Shown here: positions 42,973 through 52,040 of the stretch, one piece after another
How the letters are laid out: every line of letters starts with the position of its first letter
How positions within the stretch are numbered: the first letter of the stretch is position 1
Assembly (NCBI GenBank): GCA_949372755.1
Contig: CASIBO010000011.1
Location: forward strand, 186,001 to 250,000
Direction: 5' to 3'
Length of the DNA stretch: 64,000 bases
Source: UBA9926 sp018645765
GTDB taxonomy: Bacteria; Pseudomonadota; Gammaproteobacteria; Pseudomonadales; Azotimanducaceae
Translations under genes and position numbers: made by a program
Notes under the pieces: generated by a model
The model's database searches: none
Told to the model about the DNA's origin: nothing
The model's input: the letters and a program-made list of their open reading frames with translations, nothing else

Positions 42973-45339
42973 ATGAAACGCCTTTTAATTTTTCTTACCT
43001 TTGGTATCGGCATGACCCTCAGCGGGCTGGGCATGGCCCTTTCTGCTGCCTACCTTTACTTGAATCCCCAAGTGCCTGATATTTCAACCTTCACCGAAGT
43101 TGATCTGAAAGCACCCCTTAAAATCTTGAGTCAAGACCGCAAGCTGATACAGGAATATGGCGAGCGCCTGATCCCGATCACCTTTGACCAAATCCCAAGG
43201 GACTTTATTAATGCGCTTCTCGATACCGAGGATAAGCGGTTTTTTGAGCATAGCGGCATCGATCTCATAACGGTTGCGAATGCGACCTGGCAACTTCTGG
43301 CTAACGCTGGGGACATCAAAACCGGTGCATCAACGATTACCATGCAGGTTGTTAAAAATGTGTCGGGCGCATCAGAAGTACGGTTTATTCGCAAATTTAA
43401 AGAAATGTTACTCGCGATCAAACTCGAGCAAGCACTGACCAAACAACAAATTCTCACGCTCTACCTAAACATTGTTCCTTTCGGTAAGCACGCTTATGGC
43501 ATCCAAGCGGCTGCCCAAACTTACTACGGCAAACCCGTGTCAGCGCTATCGCTTGCGCAAATGGCGATGCTGGCGGGGATTCCGAAAGCGCCAGAGGCTG
43601 GCAACCCCATCAACGGTCCTAAACGGGCACTCGCTCGTCGCGACCTTATTTTAGACCGTATGTTCGAACAAGGATCGATCACACAGACGCAATTGCAAAG
43701 AGCGCAAAGCGAACCGATCACGGCAAAAGTCTTTGAGCGCCAGATTGAACTCCCGGCCTTGTATGCCGCTGAACTCATTCGAAGTGAAATTATCGCAACC
43801 TTTGGTCGCAAGGCGTACACCCTTGGCCTGGAGGTTACCGCAACCATTGATAGCCGAATGCAAAATGCTGCAGAGAATGCGCTCATTAAAAAGCTGAACG
43901 AATATGATCGCCGCCATGGCTACCGCGGCCCTGAGGCTGTGGCCCTTGCTGGCACTAAAACATTCTTGGCCAATAACAAGGCAAGCTACCCCGCCTACTG
44001 GCTTAAAATTTTAAAAGACACCCCCATTATTGGCGATCAACACCCCGCCATCGTAACCGACATCAGCGATCGAAAGATCACCGTGCTCACCCAGTCTGGC
44101 GAGGGCATTAGCATTGACTGGGAGCAACTTCGCTGGGCGAGACCTTATCTTAATGTCAACCAGCGGGGACCCCAACCCAAATCGCCGAACAGTTTCCTCA
44201 GCCTGGGCGATCTAATTCGAATCGAGTTGACCGACGGGACGACCTGGCGACTCGGTCAAGTACCCGTGATCCAAGGGGCTTTTGTCGCAGTGGACCCGGT
44301 CGATGGCAGCATCAAGGCCCTGGTTGGCGGTTATGATTTCAATTTGAATCAATTCAATCATGCCACGCAGGCAAAGCGCCAACCCGGCTCCAACTTCAAG
44401 CCTTTTTTCTATGCCGGCGCGATGGAAGGCGGCGTAACCGCCGCCTCAATCTACAATGATGCCCCTGTCGTCCTCCCAGGCGGCGAACTTGAGGAACAAT
44501 ATCGCCCAAAGAATTCCGGCAGTCAGTTTCGGGGCAATATTCGCTTACGAGAGGCGCTTTATCGCAGCATCAACTTAGTGTCGCTCAGAGTCCTGCTGGA
44601 TTACGGTCCTGATAACGCCATTCACTATGTGAAACGGTTTGGCTTCAACACTGACGGCTTTCCGCGCAACGTCCAACTTGCTTTTGGAGGCGGAACCATC
44701 GCCTTGACACCGCTCGAGGTTGCGGCTGGCTATGCCATGTTCGCAAATGGCGGCAAAAAAATATCACCCTATTTGATTGCGTCCATCAGCTCAATTAATA
44801 CCGACGACCATCCGGCACTGAACCCCCAAACCTGCACAACCGACTGCGCGCCAGATGCGCCCGAGCAGGTCATGGACCCCAGAATCGCGTTTATTATGAA
44901 CAGTATTCTCAAAGATACGATCCAAAAGGGCACCGGTCGAAAAGCCTTCAAAGCGCTCGACCGTGAAGATCTAATGGGTAAAACCGGTACGACCAATGAC
45001 GCCGATCTTTGGTTCTCCGGTTACAACGCAGACATTGCCGCAACCGCTTGGGCAGGCTTTTCGAGCAACGCACCGGTTGGCAATCGAGAATGGGGGTCAA
45101 CAACGCCCATCGAAACCTGGATTGAATTTGCCAAAGAAGCGCTGCCAGCCGCCACAACCGACGCCATTACGGTTCCTGACGGCATCGTTTCCATCAAAAT
45201 TGATCCGGAGACGGGCAAACGCGTCGGTCCCGGTGACCCGAATGGAATTTTTGAGTATTTTCGAGTGGAATTTGCACCGGACCCAATTGACAGCGCAGAC
45301 TCAACTGACCAAGCGACCCAGTACCAGGATATATTCTAG
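42973..45339 (+). CDS. mrcA: Penicillin-binding protein 1A
   Basis: A 788-residue bifunctional peptidoglycan synthase. There is an N-terminal membrane anchor (about 5-30). The glycosyltransferase domain has LLDTEDKRFFEHSGID, GASTITMQVVKN and YLNIVPFGKHAYGIQAAA. An OB-like insert follows. In the transpeptidase domain the SxxK nucleophile is in RQPGSNFKPFF, SxN is in YRSINLVSLR, and KTG is in LMGKTGTTNDADLWFSGY. The position opposite pilM is conserved in pseudomonads. Confidence 0.96.
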   Translation: MKRLLIFLTFGIGMTLSGLGMALSAAYLYLNPQVPDISTFTEVDLKAPLKILSQDRKLIQEYGERLIPITFDQIPRDFINALLDTEDKRFFEHSGIDLITVANATWQLLANAGDIKTGASTITMQVVKNVSGASEVRFIRKFKEMLLAIKLEQALTKQQILTLYLNIVPFGKHAYGIQAAAQTYYGKPVSALSLAQMAMLAGIPKAPEAGNPINGPKRALARRDLILDRMFEQGSITQTQLQRAQSEPITAKVFERQIELPALYAAELIRSEIIATFGRKAYTLGLEVTATIDSRMQNAAENALIKKLNEYDRRHGYRGPEAVALAGTKTFLANNKASYPAYWLKILKDTPIIGDQHPAIVTDISDRKITVLTQSGEGISIDWEQLRWARPYLNVNQRGPQPKSPNSFLSLGDLIRIELTDGTTWRLGQVPVIQGAFVAVDPVDGSIKALVGGYDFNLNQFNHATQAKRQPGSNFKPFFYAGAMEGGVTAASIYNDAPVVLPGGELEEQYRPKNSGSQFRGNIRLREALYRSINLVSLRVLLDYGPDNAIHYVKRFGFNTDGFPRNVQLAFGGGTIALTPLEVAAGYAMFANGGKKISPYLIASISSINTDDHPALNPQTCTTDCAPDAPEQVMDPRIAFIMNSILKDTIQKGTGRKAFKALDREDLMGKTGTTNDADLWFSGYNADIAATAWAGFSSNAPVGNREWGSTTPIETWIEFAKEALPAATTDAITVPDGIVSIKIDPETGKRVGPGDPNGIFEYFRVEFAPDPIDSADSTDQATQYQDIF

Positions 45340-45395
45340 ACGCGACGCGCGGTCTCGCGGCGACGGTAAACCCGCCAAACCCCACCGTGTTGTTC

Positions 45396-45491
45396 CGCCA
45401 CAGTCGCTTCCAACCACAGTTTTTTCGCCACGGCGTTTTTTCGCCACGCGCGCACTGTTTTTCGCCACGGCGTTTCGCCACGGCGTTTTTT
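45396..45491 (+). repeat. CGCCACGGCG plus T-tract repeat array
   Basis: The 10-mer CGCCACGGCG occurs exactly at 45426-45435, 45463-45472 and 45476-45485, with degenerate copies at 45396 and 45442. Copies one and three are followed directly by six T, and copy two by three T. Each unit is a small GC dyad with a T-tract, like a miniature intrinsic terminator. The array lies about 60-150 bp after mrcA in a 458 bp gene-free stretch that also holds the 13-base repeats and a palindrome. Confidence 0.6.
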
Positions 45492-45591
45492 CCCAGTATT
45501 TTTGCAACGGATACGACGTACTGCTGGCGCGTGCGCCTGGGGACTCGGCAAGGATGCCGCTAATTAGCAGGCGCCGAGCGCATCTTTAAGA

Positions 45592-45630
45592 CTGCCTCGC
45601 AGAACTGCCTCGCAAAGCTGCCTCGAACGC
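45592..45630 (+). repeat. Three tandem 13-base units
   Basis: CTGCCTCG recurs at 45592, 45605 and 45618, with a period of 13 bases. The first two units are nearly identical over their full length and the third diverges after the core. No function is recognised. Confidence 0.6.
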
Positions 45631-45710
45631 TTCAAATCACGTGTTTTTTTAAAGACGGCTGATTCGCCGAAGGCCTGCCACCAGTGCGTTTTAAAAGCGA
45701 CGCCCTTACT

Positions 45711-45728
45711 GCAGGCAACCTTGCCTGC
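45711..45728. other. Perfect palindrome downstream of rpmE
   Basis: GCAGGCAA and TTGCCTGC face each other with two bases between. The dyad lies 70 bp past the rpmE stop. It could be part of the rpmE 3' end or a protein-binding site. No T-run follows on the minus strand. Confidence 0.4.
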
Positions 45729-45797
45729 AACCGTGTCATGCCCTGAGGCTGAAGTACCGCCTTTTCAGGGGCTATGAGCGGTGACGCCCAGAGCGCT

Positions 45798-46013
45798 TTA
45801 GCTGCTGCTACCGCCTCGACGGAACCGCTTGTTAAAGCGATCAATTCGACCAGCTGAATCGATAGTTTTCTGTTTACCCGTGTAGAATGGGTGACACTGA
45901 GAACAAACTTCGATTGAGATATCGTTGCAAATGGTCGATTTTGTTTCGATCACGTTACCGCAACTGCAGGTTGCTTTAATCGACTCGTAATTAGGATGCG
46001 TTTCGGCCTTCAT
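45798..46013 (-). CDS. rpmE: Ribosomal protein L31, zinc-binding form
   Basis: A 71-residue large-subunit protein. The C+ form is shown by CSCGNV and CSQCHPFYTGKQK, which hold the zinc ligands. The start is placed at MKAETHPNY, matching the family. It is divergent from priA across 75 bp, a conserved arrangement. The zinc-independent paralogue is not in the window. Confidence 0.95.
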   Translation of the reverse strand: MKAETHPNYESIKATCSCGNVIETKSTICNDISIEVCSQCHPFYTGKQKTIDSAGRIDRFNKRFRRGGSSS

Positions 46014-46088
46014 CGGGTTTACCTGGCTTTGTGTTCGCGAAAAGGCGCAAATGATACCAGAGAAAACCACAGAAGCAAGCGATCTAGA

Positions 46089-48293
46089 ATGGCCATGACA
46101 CCGACAAAAAGCCCCGACCCAAAGTTCTACAACATTGCGCTGCCCGTTCCGCTACCGGGCACGTTTGAATATCGCCATCCGACGGACCTTCAGATCGGGC
46201 TAAGAGTCAAAGTTCCCTTCTCCGGCCGAGAACTCATCGGCATCGTTGTCAGCCACTGCAAGCAACCCTCAACGGCTCCTCAAAAAATCAAATCAATCCT
46301 TTCGATCATCGACTCAGAGCCTGTGCTACCAGACGCCATTTTCGATCTGTGCCTTTGGTCTGCCCAATATTATTTACACCCTGTCGGCGAGGTTTTTGCC
46401 GCCGCGCTACCCGGTAAAATTAAACAAGGCGCAGCCCTATATCAAACAATTAGAACGCTCGTGCTGACGTCAACCGAGCCGAACCGCATTGCCGAAGACG
46501 ACGTTAAACGATCCCCTAAACAACTCGCCTTGCTGCGCGCCCTCGTTGAAGGAAGGGTCCTCTCTCGCGCCGAGCTCAATCAGGGCCAATGGTCTTCTGC
46601 TGTTATCAAAGCTTTGATCGACAAAGGTTTGGCCCGCTGGCAGGACGCAATCCAGGTAAACCCTGGCCAGCCGCCCCACGACCCACCCGACTCTGTGATT
46701 CAACCAACACGTGAGCAGCAGTTGGCAATCGACTCAGTGGCGCTTACAGAGCACAACACCTATTTATTGTATGGTGTCACCGGCAGCGGTAAAACTGAGG
46801 TTTACTTAAGGCTGATCGATCAAGTGCTCAAGGCCGGGCGCCAAGCACTGATCCTCGTGCCAGAAATCGCATTAACCCCGCAAACCTTAACCCGCTTTGA
46901 ACATCGTTTCGGCAGGCCCGTCGTCGCCCTGCATTCGAACCTTCCAGATCAAAAGCGCAGCGAGCATTGGCGACAAGCCCGCAGCGGTCAGGCGCCCATT
47001 ATCATCGGCACTCGATCCGCCATATTTACCCCGCTCGCACGACCCGGCATCATTATTGTAGATGAAGAGCATGACAGTTCTTATAAGCAGCAAGATGGTT
47101 TTCATTACTCGGCTCGCGATCTTGCCTCGGTTCGGGGCGTTGCAGAAAATATTCCGGTCATCTTGGGCTCCGCAACCCCTTCTTTAGAATCGTTGCACAA
47201 TGTCACCACTGGGAAATACACCCAACTTTTACTCGAATCTCGGGCCAATGGTGCGGCTCGCGAGCGCTACGAAGTGTTTCCAATACCCGACAACCAAAAA
47301 GAGGCCTTGCCTGATAACCGGTTGTTTGACGCAATGGCTGAAACTTTAGATCGCGGAGAGCAGGTTCTGGTGATGCGAAACCGACGCGGCTATGCCCCGG
47401 TTTTATTCTGCTCGAATTGTCGATGGATCGCCCAATGCAATGCTTGCGACGCGCGCTTAACCGTTCATAAACAGACCAAAGGTCTCAAATGCCATCATTG
47501 CGGGCAACAGCACCCCATCCCAAAGCATTGTCCAGCCTGCCAACAAAGCAGCCTCCTACCGGTCGGCGATGGCACCCAGCGACTTCAGGAAACTTTCCAA
47601 AACCGGTTTCCAAGTTACCCAGTGATTCGAATCGATAGCGACAGCACCCAACAGCGCGCCGCGCTCACCCAAATGATCGACACCATCCAACAAGGCAATC
47701 CCAGCATCCTGCTCGGCACCCAATTGATCGCCAAAGGGCATCATTTTCCGAATGTAACGCTCGCCATTATTTTAGAGGTCGACCAAGGCTTTTTGAGCGC
47801 TGACTTCAGAGCCATCGAACGCACGGCGCAGCTCATTTTACAAACCGGCGGCCGCAGCGGCCGGGAAAATCTGCCTGGAAAGGTTTATCTCAGCAGCAGA
47901 CTACAAGCGCTACCCGAACTGCGAGCGCTCATCAAGAATGACTACCTTGCCTTCTCCAAAAGCCTCATGACGCAGCGTGAGACGTATCAGCTGCCCCCTT
48001 TTACCTACCAAGGATTGTTGCGCGCCGACGCGCGACAGCCGCAGCAGGCTGATCAGTTCCTTCGCCGGCTGCTAAGCCAATATCAGGCACTAGACGTCGA
48101 TTGTGAAGTATTAGGCCCCACAAGCCCTGTCATGGAACAGCGGGCAGGATGGTACCGGTCGCAATTATTGGTGAATGCAAAAACTCGGCAGTCGCGACAC
48201 CGTGCTCTGCAACAGTTAAACAAGCACCTCACTCAACATCGACAGCCAGCCGTGCGGTGGTCAATCGATGTCGACCCGGTTGACCTTTTTTAA
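46089..48293 (+). CDS. priA: Primosomal helicase PriA
   Basis: About 734 residues. It restarts stalled replication forks. The N-terminal 3'-DNA-binding domain is followed by a superfamily 2 helicase core with Walker A GVTGSGKTEVYL and DEEHDSSYKQ (DEEH box). The zinc-binding insert includes CSNCRWIAQCNACDARL and CHHCGQQ with CPACQQ. Motifs V and VI are near LLGTQLIAKGHHFPNVTL and QTGGRSGRENLPGKV. An ATG at 46095 could be the start instead of 46089. argS, often found next, is not here. Confidence 0.95.
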   Translation: MAMTPTKSPDPKFYNIALPVPLPGTFEYRHPTDLQIGLRVKVPFSGRELIGIVVSHCKQPSTAPQKIKSILSIIDSEPVLPDAIFDLCLWSAQYYLHPVGEVFAAALPGKIKQGAALYQTIRTLVLTSTEPNRIAEDDVKRSPKQLALLRALVEGRVLSRAELNQGQWSSAVIKALIDKGLARWQDAIQVNPGQPPHDPPDSVIQPTREQQLAIDSVALTEHNTYLLYGVTGSGKTEVYLRLIDQVLKAGRQALILVPEIALTPQTLTRFEHRFGRPVVALHSNLPDQKRSEHWRQARSGQAPIIIGTRSAIFTPLARPGIIIVDEEHDSSYKQQDGFHYSARDLASVRGVAENIPVILGSATPSLESLHNVTTGKYTQLLLESRANGAARERYEVFPIPDNQKEALPDNRLFDAMAETLDRGEQVLVMRNRRGYAPVLFCSNCRWIAQCNACDARLTVHKQTKGLKCHHCGQQHPIPKHCPACQQSSLLPVGDGTQRLQETFQNRFPSYPVIRIDSDSTQQRAALTQMIDTIQQGNPSILLGTQLIAKGHHFPNVTLAIILEVDQGFLSADFRAIERTAQLILQTGGRSGRENLPGKVYLSSRLQALPELRALIKNDYLAFSKSLMTQRETYQLPPFTYQGLLRADARQPQQADQFLRRLLSQYQALDVDCEVLGPTSPVMEQRAGWYRSQLLVNAKTRQSRHRALQQLNKHLTQHRQPAVRWSIDVDPVDLF

Positions 48294-48358
48294 CCCGCCA
48301 ACTGAAGATTGACCAAGAACGTTGTGCAATAGTTTGAGCCATCTTTTAAACTCTCACC

Positions 48359-48868
48359 ATGAATCGAAAACCACCTGCGTCCAAACAACCCGTTAGCCGC
48401 TTGTTCAGCTACCTTGCCGGCCTTGCTTCGGGGCTCTTCCTTGCTTTTTTATATTCGCTAGTAACCAGCCAGCCTCCGCCTGACGCACCGGTGGCTGATC
48501 TTGAACCGGTTCCTGCTCAAAATATTGAACCCAAAACAGAACGCATCGATTGGTCCTTTTATGATCTCTTTCCAAAGGCAGAAGTTGCGAATGTCGGCGG
48601 ATATCAACGCGCTAAACGCGAAGACGATCCAAAGCCGACCTATCACCTTCAAGCCGGCTCTTTTAATCTTCCGAGGGATGCTGATGAACGCCGCGCAGAG
48701 CTGTTACTGCTTGGCTTAACGGCCTTTATCGAAACCAAGCCGATCAACGGCATAACCTGGCACCGCGTTATGATTGGCCCCTTTGACTCCGATACGAACC
48801 TCAGCCGCGCGCAATCGTTATTGGCTGCAAATAACTTTGAGTCGATCCCCATTTCAAATAAGCCTTGA
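48359..48868 (+). CDS. SPOR-domain cell-division protein, FtsN-like
   Basis: A 169-residue bitopic protein with a short cytosolic N-terminus, a transmembrane helix (about 20-38), a proline-rich linker, and a C-terminal SPOR domain (about 93-167: YHLQAGSFNLPRDADERRAE to the end) that binds denuded glycans at the septum. Position before hslVU matches the FtsN-like gene of pseudomonads. True FtsN function is inferred from context. Confidence 0.82.
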   Translation: MNRKPPASKQPVSRLFSYLAGLASGLFLAFLYSLVTSQPPPDAPVADLEPVPAQNIEPKTERIDWSFYDLFPKAEVANVGGYQRAKREDDPKPTYHLQAGSFNLPRDADERRAELLLLGLTAFIETKPINGITWHRVMIGPFDSDTNLSRAQSLLAANNFESIPISNKP

Positions 48869-48918
48869 TTTCTACCCCGTTCACCACCATCTCACACCCA
48901 ACGATTAGGAGCGCGTCC

Positions 48919-49470
48919 ATGGAACCAATCAAAGGCACAACGATTTTGTGTGTTCGCCGAGGACAAAGCGTGGTCATCGGCGGCGATGGCCAGGTCACCC
49001 AAGGCGACACGATCATGAAAGGGGATGCCCGCAAGGTCCGACGTCTGCACCATAACCAAGTCATTGCGGGTTTTGCCGGCGGAACGGCTGATGCCTTTAC
49101 CTTATTTGAACGCTTTGAGGCACAACTTCAAAAGCATCAGGGCCATCTTGTTCGGGCCGCAGTCGAGTTAGCCAAAGACTGGCGAAGCGACCGAGCCCTA
49201 CGTCGACTCGAGGCCCTACTCATTGTCGCCGATAAGCAGCACTCATTGACCATCACAGGGACCGGTGATGTGATCGAGCCCAGTGATCATATTATGGCAA
49301 TTGGCTCTGGCGGGCAGTACGCCAAGGCCGCCGCGCTCAGCTTGGTAAAGCATTCTTCGCTTACTGCCGAAGAGATTGTTCGTTCAAGCCTGGAAATTGC
49401 CGCCGAGATCTGCATTTACACCAACACCAACCTTACCGTTGAACGGATTGACGGCGAGTCATCAACCTAA
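48919..49470 (+). CDS. hslV: HslV peptidase subunit of the HslUV protease
   Basis: About 183 residues. The N-terminus reads MEPIKGTTILCVRRG. The catalytic residue should be Thr7, exposed after removal of a six-residue propeptide ending in Gly. The E. coli form instead begins MTTIV and needs only Met removal. VIGGDGQVTQGDTIMKG, FAGGTADAFTLFERFE and AVELAKDWRSDR are standard. The ATG at 48919 follows TTAGGAG. It is followed ten bases later by hslU. Confidence 0.95.
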   Translation: MEPIKGTTILCVRRGQSVVIGGDGQVTQGDTIMKGDARKVRRLHHNQVIAGFAGGTADAFTLFERFEAQLQKHQGHLVRAAVELAKDWRSDRALRRLEALLIVADKQHSLTITGTGDVIEPSDHIMAIGSGGQYAKAAALSLVKHSSLTAEEIVRSSLEIAAEICIYTNTNLTVERIDGESST

Positions 49471-49479
49471 AGGAACGCT

Positions 49480-50814
49480 ATGACCAGCATGACACCACGG
49501 GAAATTGTGCATGAATTAGGCAAGCACATCATTGGCCAAGACAGCGCAAAACGGGCTGTCGCAATTGCCCTGCGCAACCGATGGCGACGACAGCAGCTAT
49601 CCCCAGAGCTAATGCAAGAGATATCACCCAAGAATATTCTTATGATTGGGCCTACCGGAGTCGGCAAAACCGAAATCGCGAGAAGACTCGCGCGCTTAGC
49701 CGAAGCGCCTTTCATAAAAGTTGAAGCAACCAAATTCACGGAAGTCGGATACGTTGGTCGAGATGTCGAATCAATCATCCGAGATCTGACAGAGTCAGCG
49801 TTTAAAATGCTGCGTGAGCGCTTGATTGCAGAGGCAAAACCCCGGGCCGAAGATGCCGCAGAAGAGCGAATATTAGATGTTTTATTACCGCCAGCAAGAG
49901 CAGACGTGGACGCCAATACCAAAGACTCATCGACCCGACAGTTACTGCGAAAGAAACTCCGAGAAGGCGAATTAGACGATAAAGAAATCGAACTCACATT
50001 ACAGGCGCCCAAAGTGGGTGTTGAGATTATGGCGCCACCCGGCATGGAGGAGATGACCAGCCAACTGCAAAGCATGTTCTCAAATCTCTCGCCAAACACC
50101 TCGAAACCGCAGAGGATGTCTGTCAAGGCCGCCTTGAAACAACTTCAAGAAGAAGAGGGCGCCCGCCTCATTGACGACGATCAACTTCGGCAAGCAACCG
50201 TTGAGGCGGTGGAGCAAACCGGCATCGTTTTTATTGACGAAATCGATAAGATTGCGAAAAGCGCGGCCCACTCTGGCGGCGACGTGTCCAGAGAAGGCGT
50301 TCAGCGCGATTTACTACCCCTGATCGAAGGATCAAACGTTACAACCAAATACGGCATCATCAAAACCGACCACATCCTTTTTATTGCGTCTGGCGCATTT
50401 CACCTCAGCCAGCCATCTGATTTGATTCCAGAGATGCAGGGACGATTGCCCATTCGCGTTGAGCTCTCACCCTTGAGCATTGACGACTTTCAACGAATCC
50501 TTGAGGAGCCGGATCATTCCATTACCGAGCAATATCAGCACCTACTGCAAACTGAAAACGTAAAGCTCGTCTTCACCGCCGAGGGTATTCGAGAGATTGC
50601 AACCATCGCGTGGCAGGTAAACGAGCGCATTGAAAACATCGGCGCCCGAAGGCTGCATACCGTGATCGAAAAATTGCTCGAAGACGTGTCTTTTGATGGC
50701 CCAGAATTCGCCTTTGATAACGACCAGCAGCAAATCTCCATTGACGCTGAGTTTGTCCGGATGCAGTTATCCGACCTTGCTGAAGACGATGACCTCAGCC
50801 GCTATATACTTTAA
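49480..50814 (+). CDS. hslU: HslU ATPase subunit of the HslUV protease
   Basis: A 444-residue AAA+ unfoldase. Walker A is GPTGVGKTEIARRLA, the pore loop region is EVGYVGRDVESIIRDL, Walker B is IVFIDEIDKIAKS, and the C-terminus RMQLSDLAEDDDLSRYIL inserts into HslV. It forms hexameric rings on HslV to degrade misfolded and regulatory proteins. The I domain lies between about residues 110 and 230. Confidence 0.97.
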   Translation: MTSMTPREIVHELGKHIIGQDSAKRAVAIALRNRWRRQQLSPELMQEISPKNILMIGPTGVGKTEIARRLARLAEAPFIKVEATKFTEVGYVGRDVESIIRDLTESAFKMLRERLIAEAKPRAEDAAEERILDVLLPPARADVDANTKDSSTRQLLRKKLREGELDDKEIELTLQAPKVGVEIMAPPGMEEMTSQLQSMFSNLSPNTSKPQRMSVKAALKQLQEEEGARLIDDDQLRQATVEAVEQTGIVFIDEIDKIAKSAAHSGGDVSREGVQRDLLPLIEGSNVTTKYGIIKTDHILFIASGAFHLSQPSDLIPEMQGRLPIRVELSPLSIDDFQRILEEPDHSITEQYQHLLQTENVKLVFTAEGIREIATIAWQVNERIENIGARRLHTVIEKLLEDVSFDGPEFAFDNDQQQISIDAEFVRMQLSDLAEDDDLSRYIL

Positions 50815-50829
50815 TCAAAAGGATTCCCC

Positions 50830-51195
50830 TTGCAGCCGCTTGAGATAAAAATTCATCGTAAGTCCGCCCTATTAGAACTTCGTTACGCGGCTGACACCTT
50901 TCAATTATCCGCCGAGTACTTAAGGGTGCATTCTCCTTCAGCAGAAGTCCAAGGCCATGGACCCGGGCAATCGGTTCTGCAAACGGGCAAGAAACTGGTT
51001 TCCTTTAGAGACATCATCCCCCAAGGGCACTACGCGATTCGCATCGAATTCTCGGATGGCCACGACTCGGGCATATTCAGCTGGGAATATCTTTTTGACC
51101 TCGCCGCGCACGAGGGAGACTATTGGCAGGCGTACCTTGAGCGATTGAGCGCCGCCAACGCGTCTCGAGAGCCTTTGTTTATTGCGCTCAATTAA
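50830..51195 (+). CDS. DUF971 (GBBH-like) domain protein
   Basis: A 121-residue protein with the gamma-butyrobetaine-hydroxylase-like N-terminal domain (DUF971): LELRYAADTFQLSAEYLRVH near the start and HYAIRIEFSDGHDSGIFSWE in the middle. The domain is linked to iron-sulfur metabolism in some proteins, but its role alone is unknown. The TTG start at 50830 follows AAGGAT. Position after hslU is conserved in pseudomonads. Confidence 0.85.
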   Translation: MQPLEIKIHRKSALLELRYAADTFQLSAEYLRVHSPSAEVQGHGPGQSVLQTGKKLVSFRDIIPQGHYAIRIEFSDGHDSGIFSWEYLFDLAAHEGDYWQAYLERLSAANASREPLFIALN

Positions 51196-51251
51196 CCCTG
51201 GCTGTTTTCAAGGGTGTACAATATTGTCACTTCGCCTTAAGTCTTAACGTC

Positions 51252-52040
51252 ATGTCAGAAGAACAAACACACTTCGGGTTTCAAAAGGTTCCGAAATCGG
51301 AAAAAGCCGACCGGGTTGCCGATGTTTTCAGAAAAGTTGCGGGTCAATACGACATTATGAATGACGTGATGTCCCTTGGCAGTCATCGCTTAATGAAACG
51401 GATGGCGGTTGAGATAACCCGAGCAAGACCTGGCGATACCGTGCTTGACCTTGCCGGGGGAACCGGCGATCTATCGATCCTACTTTCCAAGCGCGTCGGG
51501 CCATCAGGCCAAGTCTTGTTGTGTGACATTAATGCAGACATGTTGCGCGTCGGCCGAGACCGCCTGATCGATGCGGGTCACGCAAGCTTAATGTTCGTCC
51601 AAGGCGATGCGGAACTTCTCCCACTGCCGGATCAAAGTTTAGATGCCGCAATCATCGGCTTTGGCCTTCGTAATGTGACGGACAAGGAAAAGGCGTTAAG
51701 GGCGATGCGCTTGGCCCTTAAACCTGGCGCACGCCTGGTTATCTTGGAATTTTCTAAGTTAACCCATCCTGGTCTTGCACCTCTGTATCAAAAATTTTCA
51801 GGTTTATGGCCTAAAGTCGGGCAGTGGATTACCGGGGATGGGAGCCCCTACCAATATCTGGTGGAATCCATCGCAATGCACCCAGACCAAGAAACCCTAA
51901 AAGCCATGCTCCAAACAGCGGGCTTTGTTGGCGTTGGATACGATAATTTATTGGGTGGCGTTGCCGCAATTCATTATGGTGAGGCGCCTTTTCAAGATGA
52001 GAAGACGGCAACAAACCTCGCCTCCGCGCCTGAGCTGTGA
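51252..52040 (+). CDS. ubiE: Ubiquinone/menaquinone C-methyltransferase
   Basis: A 262-residue SAM methyltransferase acting in ubiquinone synthesis. The UbiE start motif VFRKVAGQYDIMNDVMSLGS, followed by HRLMKR, the SAM loop VLDLAGGTGDLSILL, GFGLRNVTDKEKAL and LEFSKLTHPGL are present. The stop codon is immediately followed by the ubiB ATG (TGAATG). In many gammaproteobacteria ubiJ lies between them, and here it is missing. Confidence 0.95.
   Translation: MSEEQTHFGFQKVPKSEKADRVADVFRKVAGQYDIMNDVMSLGSHRLMKRMAVEITRARPGDTVLDLAGGTGDLSILLSKRVGPSGQVLLCDINADMLRVGRDRLIDAGHASLMFVQGDAELLPLPDQSLDAAIIGFGLRNVTDKEKALRAMRLALKPGARLVILEFSKLTHPGLAPLYQKFSGLWPKVGQWITGDGSPYQYLVESIAMHPDQETLKAMLQTAGFVGVGYDNLLGGVAAIHYGEAPFQDEKTATNLASAPEL

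Noticed and set aside
45396..45491. Possible CRISPR array
   Set aside because: The units are only 10-16 bases, spacing is irregular, and there are no spacers or cas genes.
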